A DNA stretch of 58,151 bases from an uncultured Flavobacteriales bacterium (lineage in GTDB: Bacteria > Bacteroidota > Bacteroidia > Flavobacteriales > Schleiferiaceae). Positions 45,179-53,100 of this stretch are shown here, piece by piece. The position numbers were made by a program, and so were the translations under genes. The notes beneath the pieces were generated by a model. That model made no database searches and was not told the origin of the DNA. It saw only the letters and a list, made by a program, of their open reading frames with translations. The DNA is taken from positions 1 to 58,151 of the forward strand of contig CALFUW010000059.1 in the NCBI GenBank assembly GCA_937929815.1, written 5' to 3'. Within the stretch, counting starts at the first letter, position 1; every line of letters starts with the position of its first letter.

Positions 45179-46156
45179 ATGTTCGACTGGCTACAACACT
45201 TCGCAGATTGGCTCATCTACTCTGTTTTTGGTTTAGGTGAAGATACCCATTTAGGCGCAGCATTAAATTTCTTTGTGTACGACACACTGAAAATTCTCAT
45301 TTTGTTATTTGTGATTGTGTATTTAATGGGAATTGTAAATGCATATTTCCCCATAGAAAAACTTCGCACATATTTAAATCGTAAAAAACTCCACGGATTG
45401 GAGTATTTATTTGCTGCTGTATTTGGTGCTATCACACCTTTTTGTTCCTGTTCATCGGTTCCTTTGTTTATTGGTTTTGTGCAAGGCGGAATTCCATTGG
45501 GAGTCACTTTTGCTTTTCTCATTACTTCGCCATTGGTCAACGAAGTAGCCATTGCGATGTTTCTCGGAATGTTTGGTTTAAAAGCAACGCTCATATATGC
45601 AGGTTCGGGAATTTTGCTTGGAACAGTCGGTGGTTGGCTTTTAGGAAAACTTAACCTTGAACCCTTGCTTTCTGATTGGGTAAAGAAAATTCTGGAAAAC
45701 AAAATGCAACAAGGCGAATATGAAGAAGAAAAGCTGAGTTTTCGCCAACGAATACCAGATATTACCCGCAGTGCCTGGGACATTGTAAAAGGTGTTGTTT
45801 TGTATGTGATTATCGGTATTGGTATTGGTGCAGCTATGCACGGTTATGTGCCTGAAAATTTCTTTGGGCAATATTTAGGTGGTGGGCAATGGTGGACAGT
45901 TCCGCTTGCTGTCATTCTTGCTGTACCGATGTATGCCAATGCCGCAGGGATTGTCCCCGTAATTCAGGTTTTTGTTGCCAAAGGCGTTCCGCTAGGGACA
46001 GCCATTGCCTTTATGATGGCAACCGTTGGCCTATCTATCCCCGAAGCCACTTTACTCAAAAAGGTAATGACAATTAAATTGATAGCCATCTTTTTTGGAG
46101 TGGTGACTGTATTTATCATGTTTTCGGGATACTTATTCAATATCGCACTTAAATAA
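45179..46156 (+). CDS. ArsP/UPF0718-family permease
   Basis: 325 residues with about eight membrane helices. It carries the family signature AITPFCSCSSVPLFIGF (Cys89, Cys91) followed by FLITSPLVNEVAI and, in the second half, YANAAGIVPVIQVFVAKGVPLG and VGLSIPEATLLK. ArsP proteins of this superfamily export trivalent organoarsenicals, and the conserved cysteine residues lie in the transport path; other members have unknown substrates. The position inside an ArsR-controlled set supports metalloid export. The gene starts two bases after repeat array B and is 9 bases before the zinc finger gene. Confidence 0.84.
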   Translation: MFDWLQHFADWLIYSVFGLGEDTHLGAALNFFVYDTLKILILLFVIVYLMGIVNAYFPIEKLRTYLNRKKLHGLEYLFAAVFGAITPFCSCSSVPLFIGFVQGGIPLGVTFAFLITSPLVNEVAIAMFLGMFGLKATLIYAGSGILLGTVGGWLLGKLNLEPLLSDWVKKILENKMQQGEYEEEKLSFRQRIPDITRSAWDIVKGVVLYVIIGIGIGAAMHGYVPENFFGQYLGGGQWWTVPLAVILAVPMYANAAGIVPVIQVFVAKGVPLGTAIAFMMATVGLSIPEATLLKKVMTIKLIAIFFGVVTVFIMFSGYLFNIALK

Positions 46157-46165
46157 TTTTAGAAA

Positions 46166-46486
46166 ATGGACAAGAAAACCTTAGAATCTCAAATCAAAGA
46201 TCGCATAGCCAAAATTCAAATAGAAGTACAGGAATTGAAAGAAATGGCCAACCCTGTGGCACCAGACAATGCTATTGGTAGAGTCAGCCGAATGGATGCT
46301 ATCAACAATAAAAGTATCGTAGAAGCCTCGCTTCGAAACCTAGAAAACAAACTCAAAGGCTTGGAATATGCCCTGCAAAATTTATCTAATCCCGAATTTG
46401 GCTATTGTGCCAAGTGCAAGCAACCCATCCCTGAAGGGAGAATACTGCTGATGCCCGAAAGTAGATTTTGTGTAAAATGTAGCTAA
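46166..46486 (+). CDS. DksA/TraR-type C4 zinc finger protein
   Basis: 106 residues. An N-terminal coiled-coil part (IKDRIAKIQIEVQELKEMANPV, then NKSIVEASLRNLENKLKGLEYAL) is followed by the C4 zinc finger YCAKCKQPIPEGRILLMPES ending FCVKCS. The layout is that of short DksA/TraR proteins, which enter the RNA polymerase secondary channel and alter transcription. It lies 9 bases after the permease and 4 bases before the DinB-like gene, so it is firmly inside the operon. A role as zinc- or metalloid-responsive factor is inference. Confidence 0.85.
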   Translation: MDKKTLESQIKDRIAKIQIEVQELKEMANPVAPDNAIGRVSRMDAINNKSIVEASLRNLENKLKGLEYALQNLSNPEFGYCAKCKQPIPEGRILLMPESRFCVKCS

Positions 46487-46490
46487 AACA

Positions 46491-46946
46491 ATGAAAACCA
46501 AAACACAACTATTCCTTGAACTTTGGATAGAAGCCCGAACACGATTTACCAATCAAATCAATTCCATTTCAGAAGAAGATTTGAAAAAGAAATTACCGCC
46601 TTCACAAAATTCTGTCGGCTTTCTCATTCGCCACATAGGCGATGTGGAGTTGCTTTTTGCCAAAAATGTATTTGGCGATAGCTTGGTAAAAGTTTCTGCC
46701 AAAACCGTTATTGAAAAACGTGATACAGGCGAATGGACAGACTTAGAAGCCTTGAAAAATTATGTTTCTGAATCTTTTGAAAAACTGAAAGCAATCGTAG
46801 AAAAGCAAACTGATGAAGATTGGGAAAGCACCATCACTACCAAAGAATTTGGGACAAAAACTAAAGCAGAAGCCTTTGGAAGAATAGTGTCGCACACGGC
46901 TTACCACGCGGGGCAGTTGGCAATCATCAATAAATACGGAAAATGA
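46491..46946 (+). CDS. DinB-like four-helix metal-binding protein (DUF1572)
   Basis: 151 residues, mostly helical. The probable metal ligands are His in SVGFLIRHIGDVELLFAK and the pair in RIVSHTAYHAGQLAI, the layout of DinB/YfiT-type proteins. In some bacteria members conjugate bacillithiol or other low-molecular thiols to substrates; that would suit a thiol-linked detoxification set but is not shown here. It lies 4 bases after the zinc finger gene and overlaps the next gene by 4 bases (ATGA), so translation is coupled. Confidence 0.84.
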   Translation: MKTKTQLFLELWIEARTRFTNQINSISEEDLKKKLPPSQNSVGFLIRHIGDVELLFAKNVFGDSLVKVSAKTVIEKRDTGEWTDLEALKNYVSESFEKLKAIVEKQTDEDWESTITTKEFGTKTKAEAFGRIVSHTAYHAGQLAIINKYGK

Positions 46947-47656
46947 AAACACCTGTATTTACAGTGCTATTCTCAATCGCTTGTGTCAAAAATGTACTTG
47001 CACAAAACATTGACATAGCAGGCTTGTTTCCGACACTTGACCATAGTGGGCAATTAAGCAATCGCTTTTCATACAACAATTATTGGTTTGGAGCCATAAA
47101 ACCTTATGCTTCGGCAGAAGGCTCTGCTCGTGCATTGTATCTCTATGCTGAGAATGGTTTAAGTTATAATATTACAGACAAACTTTCTTTTACCAATTCC
47201 TATGTTTATGAAAGGCAACAACCTTTTGAAACGAATGCTAGAAACGAACACCGTCTTTTTCAGCAGTTCACATTAAAGCTACCTGTGCAGCAAGCCACTT
47301 TCAAACAACGCATACGCTTTGACGAAAGATGGATTGAAAACACGGAAACCCAAAAATTTCACTTTTCGCACAGAATACGCTATTTACTGGGTGGCACAGT
47401 TCCATTTTCAGATAAATGGTATCTGATGTCGTACACAGAATTTTTCTTCAACACCACGAAAGGAGCACAATTTCAGTTCAACGAAAACTGGTCGGCACTC
47501 CAGTTAGGCTATAACTTCAATGCGAACAACGCTATTGAGTTTGGCTATCTGTTTGTAGGTTGGATAAAGGACAACCACAACAATTGGTTTAACCAACACT
47601 ACCTGCAAACTACGTGGGTCAGTAAATTAAATTTTAACAAACATAAAACACTCTAA
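46943..47656 (+). CDS. DUF2490 outer-membrane protein
   Basis: 237 residues with a signal peptide (VFTVLFSIACVKNVLAQN). The rest alternates short strands with aromatic girdle residues (SNRFSYNNYWFGAIKPY, RLFQQFTLKLPVQQATFKQRIRFDERW, YLMSYTEFFFNTT), the DUF2490 pattern of Bacteroidota outer-membrane barrels. It ends WVSKLNFNKHKTL. Its function is unknown; in this cluster it might provide an outer-membrane route or anchor for the exported compound. Overlaps the DinB-like gene by 4 bases and ends two bases before the ArsF-like gene. Confidence 0.75.
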   Translation: MKTPVFTVLFSIACVKNVLAQNIDIAGLFPTLDHSGQLSNRFSYNNYWFGAIKPYASAEGSARALYLYAENGLSYNITDKLSFTNSYVYERQQPFETNARNEHRLFQQFTLKLPVQQATFKQRIRFDERWIENTETQKFHFSHRIRYLLGGTVPFSDKWYLMSYTEFFFNTTKGAQFQFNENWSALQLGYNFNANNAIEFGYLFVGWIKDNHNNWFNQHYLQTTWVSKLNFNKHKTL

Positions 47657-47658
47657 AA

Positions 47659-48072
47659 ATGAAAGCAACAAACATCTTTTCCGCCGTCGTAACAATTATG
47701 ATGTTACTACTCACCGCTTGCAGTAGCGAAGCACAAAACGCCAAGCAAAATTCTGCTGCAACGTATGAATCTAAAATTGAAGTCATACAGTTTCATTCTG
47801 AACACCGTTGTATGACTTGCCAAAAGATTGAAGCACTGACCAAAGAAACGCTAAAAAGTTATCCAAACATTCCGTTTTTCTTAGTGAATGTGGACGACAA
47901 AAAGAATGCAAAGCAAGCCGAACAGTTTGAAGCCACAGGAACTGCCCTTTTTCTATACAACCCAAAAACAGGTAAGAAAAAAGACTTGACCGATTTTGCT
48001 TTTATGAATGCAGGTAACAAAGAAAAATTTATGGAAGGATTGAAGAAGGAGATTAATCGATTTGAAGATTGA
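47659..48072 (+). CDS. ArsF-like thioredoxin-fold lipoprotein
   Basis: 137 residues. Lipoprotein signal peptide MKATNIFSAVVTIMMLLLTAC with the lipid-anchored Cys at 21. The redox motif is SEHRCMTCQKIEALTKETL, a CMTC pair followed by a helix, as in proteins of the ArsF family annotated as a nitrophenyl-compound nitroreductase subunit of the ArsEFG system; that name comes from family knowledge. It would work in the periplasm next to the ArsG-like permease. The last residues (RFED) and the TGA stop are encoded by the first unit of the downstream repeat array, so the array extends into the coding sequence. Confidence 0.78.
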   Translation: MKATNIFSAVVTIMMLLLTACSSEAQNAKQNSAATYESKIEVIQFHSEHRCMTCQKIEALTKETLKSYPNIPFFLVNVDDKKNAKQAEQFEATGTALFLYNPKTGKKKDLTDFAFMNAGNKEKFMEGLKKEINRFED

Positions 48073-48170
48073 TTGATTTGAAGATGGGTTGATCTGAAGA
48101 TTGATTGATTTGAAGATTGATTGATTTGAAGATGGGTTGATTTGAAGATTAACAGATTTATTAATTTGAA
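48059..48170 (+). repeat. Octamer-phased repeat array C1, forward arm
   Basis: Seven 16-bp units start at 48059, 48075, 48091, 48107, 48123, 48139 and 48155, with core GATTTGAAGAT (five perfect, one GATCTG variant, last one decayed). All are in forward orientation. The first unit is inside the ArsF-like gene; the array ends 12 bases before the four-helix-bundle gene. Confidence 0.92.
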
Positions 48171-48182
48171 AATGTATCGATT

Positions 48183-48536
48183 ATGAGAAATGATAAGGAG
48201 AATGAAATTGTAAATGTGAGTTTTGAGTTTGCCTTGAAAATCATTGCTTTTTGCGAAATGTTAGAAGAAAACAGAAAATATGTAATTGTACGGCAGTTAC
48301 TAAAATCAGGAACTTCCATAGGTGCAAACATCAGAGAAGCCCAAAACTCTGAAAGCAAAGCAGATTTTATTCATAAAATGAAAATTGCAGCTAAAGAAGC
48401 AGACGAAACAGAATATTGGATTCAACTGTGTAAAGCATCTGAAAACTATCCATTTGACCCTGAACTTGAAAAGGCAATCCAAAGCATCATCAAACTTTTG
48501 GGTAAAATATTAGGCACACTCAAACGCAACCAATAA
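48183..48536 (+). CDS. Four-helix-bundle protein (S23/IVS/Avd-like, TIGR02436)
   Basis: 117 residues, all alpha. The family signature is ALKIIAFCEMLEENRKYVIVRQLLKSGTSIGANIREAQNSESKADFIHKMKIAAKEADETEYWIQL, seen here in order from residue about 16 to 80 (split in helices 1-3), then a last helix ending TLKRNQ. Members are found as ORFs in 23S rRNA intervening sequences, as stand-alone genes in Bacteroidota, and as the accessory Avd protein of diversity-generating retroelements; they form pentameric barrels and bind nucleic acid. Here it sits exactly between forward array C1 and inverse array C2, while it has no obvious link to metalloid resistance. I think it belongs to the repeat element rather than to the operon. 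Confidence 0.88.
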   Translation: MRNDKENEIVNVSFEFALKIIAFCEMLEENRKYVIVRQLLKSGTSIGANIREAQNSESKADFIHKMKIAAKEADETEYWIQLCKASENYPFDPELEKAIQSIIKLLGKILGTLKRNQ

Positions 48537-48540
48537 ATCA

Positions 48541-48605
48541 ATCAATCTTCAAATCATCTCATCAAAACATCTTCAAATCATATCATCAAACAATCTTCAA
48601 ATCAA
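48541..48605 (-). repeat. Octamer-phased repeat array C2, inverse arm
   Basis: Three copies of ATCTTCAAATC start at 48545, 48569 and 48593, spaced exactly 24 bp. All are in the inverse orientation relative to C1, so C1 and C2 flank the four-helix-bundle gene as inverted arms. The array ends five bases before the ArsG-like ATG. Confidence 0.9.
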
Positions 48606-48610
48606 AAACT

Positions 48611-49318
48611 ATGGAGTGGCTAAATGAAATAGCACAAAACCGCGAAACACCAATTTTAGCTGCATTCGCTTTGGGTTTGTTGACAGCTATTGCTCCTTGC
48701 CCACTGGCTACCAATGTAACGGCTACGGCATATATTGCAAAGACTATATCTGACAAGAAAAAAGTTTTGTTGAGTGGTTTGCTCTACACCTTGGGCAGGG
48801 TTTTTTCCTATACCTTAATTGGTGCAATCATCTATTTTGGTGCAAGCAAATTTCAAGTTGCCAAGCTTTTTCAAGGCAATGGAGAAAAGTACATTGGTTT
48901 TGTATTGGTTATTTTAGGTTTGATAATGTTGAATATTATCAAATTCAACTTTATCAAAGGCGGAAATTTTACTGACAGGTTATCTGAAAAATTCAAAACC
49001 AAAGGGTTACTAGGTTCATTTTTATTAGGTGCTTTATTTGCTTTAGCATTTTGCCCCTATAGTGGAGCTTTATTTTTTGCAATGCTCATTCCAATGACCC
49101 TTTCTGCTGATGCTGGCTTGGCTTTACCCGTTGTATTCTCGTTTGGGACAGGATTACCCGTAATATTGTTTGCCTTTGTAATTGCGTTCAGTTTGGAAAA
49201 ATTAGGAATGTATTTTAAAGCGATTACCAAAGCTGAAAAAGTAATGCGATTCGTAGCAGGTTTGGTTTTCATTCTGACAGGATTGTATTACATCAATATT
49301 TATTTTAAGTTGATTTGA
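48611..49318 (+). CDS. ArsG-like permease with CcdA/DsbD fold
   Basis: 235 residues with about six membrane helices. The two conserved half-repeats carry one cysteine each: LLTAIAPCPLATNVTATAY and ALFALAFCPYSGALFFAM. This is the CcdA/DsbD layout, and the PCPLATN form is that of the ArsG family, described in the ArsEFG system for export of reduced aromatic arsenicals. It likely takes thiols or substrate from the ArsF- and ArsE-like partners. The final codons (Lys-Leu-Ile) and the TGA stop fall in the first unit of array D. Confidence 0.84.
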   Translation: MEWLNEIAQNRETPILAAFALGLLTAIAPCPLATNVTATAYIAKTISDKKKVLLSGLLYTLGRVFSYTLIGAIIYFGASKFQVAKLFQGNGEKYIGFVLVILGLIMLNIIKFNFIKGGNFTDRLSEKFKTKGLLGSFLLGALFALAFCPYSGALFFAMLIPMTLSADAGLALPVVFSFGTGLPVILFAFVIAFSLEKLGMYFKAITKAEKVMRFVAGLVFILTGLYYINIYFKLI

Positions 49319-49443
49319 AGATGAGTTGATTTGTAGATTTGAAGATGAATTGATTTGAAAATTTGAAGATGAATTGATTTGAAAATTTGAAGATGAATTG
49401 ATTTGAAGATGAATTGATTTGAAGATGAATTGATTTGAAGATG
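49312..49443 (+). repeat. Octamer-phased repeat array D, forward only
   Basis: Units start at 49312, 49328, 49336, 49352, 49360, 49376, 49384, 49400, 49416 and 49432, all on one 8-bp grid (steps of 16 or 8). All point forward and no inverse arm follows. The final GATG gives the start ATG (49441) of the FmdE-like gene. Confidence 0.92.
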
Positions 49444-50109
49444 AGAATTTATCTAATTTTTTTGTTCATTGCTTTATTGGTTTCTTGTAATTCAGAACAT
49501 ACAAGTGAAAAAATCTCTTTTGAAACAATCGACACAGACTTTTCAAAAGGAAGACTAAACTACAAGCAAAAAATTACCATTAACGATTTAGAAAAATTTC
49601 ACGGTCATTTATGCGACGGATTGGTAGTTGGTGCGTTAGCGGTGCAAGAAGCAATGAAAGAGCTTTATCCAAACAAACCTATTGACCGAACCAACCTACG
49701 CATTGTAAGCAAGCCGTCACCCTGCCTGACAGATGTTGCCATATATCTAACAGGTGGACGATACCAATTCAATACCTTTTATGTGGACACAGATTTTGAA
49801 GGACTATTCATCATCCAACGGATTGACGATTTAAAAACGGTAAGTGTTTCCTTAAACAAGGGCGTAAAACCAACACCAATTGACAGTTTAGGAAACATTG
49901 CTATTCAGCAAAACCTTTCCCCCTGCGACATTGACCATTTGCGAAAACTAGAAGACGACTTTACAGCAACGCTTCTACAATCAGACCCGACAAAACTTTT
50001 TACGGTGAAGGAAATTTTCGGTTTTAAATGGACCCCAAATACCCGAAACGATTACCTAAAAACAGACATTCTGAACAAAAACCTCCCCGAATGTACGGAG
50101 CAGATATAA
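49441..50109 (+). CDS. FmdE-like lipoprotein
   Basis: I start at ATG 49441 (MRIYLIFLFIALLVSC); a TTG at 49435 adds only two residues. The lipobox Cys lies at SCNSEH. The mature protein has the FmdE domain blocks: LEKFHGHLCDGLVVGALAVQEAM with its His and Cys, and SKPSPCLTDVAIYLTGGR, and a third Cys motif in NLSPCDIDHL. FmdE-type proteins bind a metal and take part in methanofuran or other one-carbon chemistry in archaea; in bacteria they are widespread with unknown role. A secreted lipid-anchored form at the end of an ArsR-type operon suggests metal or metalloid binding in the periplasm. The start codon itself is made by the repeat array. Confidence 0.74.
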   Translation: MRIYLIFLFIALLVSCNSEHTSEKISFETIDTDFSKGRLNYKQKITINDLEKFHGHLCDGLVVGALAVQEAMKELYPNKPIDRTNLRIVSKPSPCLTDVAIYLTGGRYQFNTFYVDTDFEGLFIIQRIDDLKTVSVSLNKGVKPTPIDSLGNIAIQQNLSPCDIDHLRKLEDDFTATLLQSDPTKLFTVKEIFGFKWTPNTRNDYLKTDILNKNLPECTEQI

Positions 50110-50179
50110 TTTAAATTTCCGGGATTATAATTTGTAAAATCCGTAGGTCACCCATGTAAATTAAGGCCTGAAATAACCC

Positions 50180-53100
50180 TTATCGAATCAGATAGATGTA
50201 TCCGCTGGTTCGGGGTTTATCCTGTTCTGAATTACTGTCTATATCTGATCCCGGCCAACGAGTTCCGTCGATAAACATCGCCTTGATTTTCCAAACGTAG
50301 GTGCCGGAGGGCAACTCAGCTCCTGTATTAAAATGGCGTCCGTTCCAGCCAACGGCGGGCTGCCGGTCTGGGGTAAGCTCTGAAGTTCGGAAGACTAAAT
50401 TGCCCCACTGATCAAAGATGAGGAGTTCGTACTCGCGAAGAGAGTGTCCTTTAGGGAGAAACACCCCGGCCTCACCGGCATCGGGTGCATCCGGTGCCAA
50501 AGCATTTGGGACAGTCAGGTTGAGCCTGGGAAGAAATACTTCCAGGCAGGTATCGTGGGTACATCCATTGGTATGGACAGCCGAGAGGCACACAGTAAAA
50601 AAATAATCCTGCAGCAGCCGATTGACCTTGTAGCGATAGCGGACACTATCGGCGATCAGGGTCGTACCATCCCCCATATACCATGTAAATGTGGTCTGAC
50701 CGGGCAGAAAGATTGACTGGTTGGAAAAGATAAGGTATCCAAATTCATCAATTTTCCATGTGAAGATGGCTGTAGGAGTTGGCAATACGACAATAGGTAC
50801 CGGAAATTGCAAGGTATCCATGCACCCAAGGTTGGTCTCTACTATCAATCGCACTGAATAGGTACCTACCTGCTGATAGAGGTGAACGGCATTAGGCGAA
50901 GGACCATCTTGGAAGCTACCATCACCAAACTCATACCTCCAACGCACGATGTATCCAAGCGAGGTGTCAGGGAAAGTGCTCAGGTTGGTAAAAATGACTT
51001 GTAATGGCTGACAGCCGCTGGTATCTGATATGCTGAAGTTCGCGATCGGAAGAGGTGATACAATCAGGTCCTGCTCTGAAGTGTCGATGCAGCCGAATGA
51101 GTTGGTGGTGATGAGTCTCACACGATACTTACCGGGGGAAGTGTAGGTAAATGTCGGATTTATGAGTGTAGATGTATAAAATCCCGGATTGCCCAGTGCA
51201 TCGAAATCCCAGAAATATCCCTGTGCACCGGTAGATTGACTGGTAAAGCTAAAAGTCTGAGGTGCTCCGCATACTGTCTGCGATATGGAGGTAGCCACAA
51301 ACGCAGCTGATGGTACCGGATGAATGGTAATCTGCTCAAAAGCGGTATCGTAACAACCGGACTGGGTACCATGGATGAGAATAACTGTGTACGTTCCAGG
51401 TGATGAATAGGTATGTTGTGGATTGGACTGGGTGGATGTGTTGCCGTCACCAAAATCCCAGAGTGTGTAGCTGATGGCACCGGATGCCAGCGTGGTTTGA
51501 TTCTGGAATATTACGGGTTGCTGATTCAAACATCTGTCGGAGGCTGTAAACCTGACTTCCGGCCTTGGGACCACTGTCACAGACTTACAAATGGTGTGCG
51601 TACAACCATTAAAGCTGGCGACCGTCAGACAGACATTGTAAATCCCGGCTGTATCAAACCGTATGGCCGGATTCTGTAAAATGGATGTTTGACCATTTCC
51701 AAAATCCCACTGATAGCCTGTAATCGAACCCCCGGCAATGGTGGCCGAGCCTGTGAAGTATGTCGTATCACCTAGGCAGACATTGTTTGTAAAGGAAAAG
51801 TCAGCCACAGGAGAGGGGTTTACCTGAATGAGCTGATAGACCGAATCCACAGAGCAACCGTCGGTAACGACCATCATGACATTGTATGTACCAGCAGCCG
51901 GGAAGGAAAACTGTACGGACTTGCCCATAGCCACACCACCAAGACACTGTTTTGTAGCAGAATTAAAATTAAAACACCATGAGGTCGTGGAACTATTTGG
52001 CGTATTATCCTGAAACTGAACAAAAAGTGGAGCACAACCGGTAGAGGGTGAAGAGGTGAAAAATCCATTGAGCGTCTTACGAATGATGCGCACGGTGCGG
52101 GAGAATGTGGATATGCCACACGTATTGACAGCTGTCATGACTACGGTATAAATCGTATCATTGTTTTGCCCGTTGAAGGTGAAGAGGTGGCTTTTGATGC
52201 CAAATTGAGTCACAGGACCTTGTGGAGTAATAATGGTGGTCGGATATACCGTATCGATGGGACTGCCGTCTCCCCAGTTGATCACGATGTAATCGGGGCT
52301 TCCCAGCGTTTGTCCGTCGATGAGAAAATTAATTAGTTTTGGGCTGCATCCTATGGTATCAGACGCCAGAAAACCGGCAGTAGGTTGTGGCCTGACCGTG
52401 ATGGCACGCACAAGGCTATCGCCAGCGCAGCAACTGCTCACTATATGTTTTAAAAAATACGTTGTATCACTTGTCGGCGAACCAGGTAAGGGCGGCAACA
52501 CGGGTGGGGTGGGTTGATTGCTGGAAGCAAGAACTATCTGCTGACCAGAACTATTGAGAGCATACAGCGTCCATTGATAGGACTGTATAAATCCGATTGA
52601 TTGTGGAGTAACCAAGGGAGCAGATTGTCCTGCGCAGATGGTATCAGCGCTAAGCACGAATCCTGCAACAGGTGAAGGCAAGACATAAAAATTTCTCACC
52701 CTTTCAGAGTCACAACCAAACTGGGAGACCGTTCTGAGTCGGACGGATACAAATCCGGTGTCAGTAAATGTATGTGTAATAACCGGCGTGGTATAGTTGA
52801 TAACTCCATTGTTGCCAATATCCCATTGATATGACGTAATGGTGCCCCCAAGGGGTGGGATCGTAGTTTGATCAGCCATTTGAGTATTAATCCCCTGGCA
52901 AATGCTGTCCGAGAAGCAACCATTGCTTACGGCAAATTGAACCTGAGGCAGTGGTCTGACTATAACCGTATCCGAAAAAGTACTGCTGCAACCGGCAGAG
53001 TCAGTGACTGTGTAAGTAACCACATAAGTACCTTGAGCACTATATGTATAAGAGGCATTGGCAGTAGTGGCCGTGTCACCGTTTCCGAAATTCCAATGGA

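Noticed and set aside
45217-45783. 188-residue minus-strand frame
   Set aside because: It is antisense to the ArsP-like permease and shows only the complement of its hydrophobic codons.
48183-48536. Four-helix-bundle gene as part of a split 23S rRNA
   Set aside because: No rRNA sequence flanks it; both sides are repeat arrays and protein-coding genes.
44477-49443. Repeat arrays as a CRISPR array
   Set aside because: Units are 16 or 24 bp and contiguous, with no unique spacers of constant length; no cas genes are present, and arrays occur in both orientations between operon genes.
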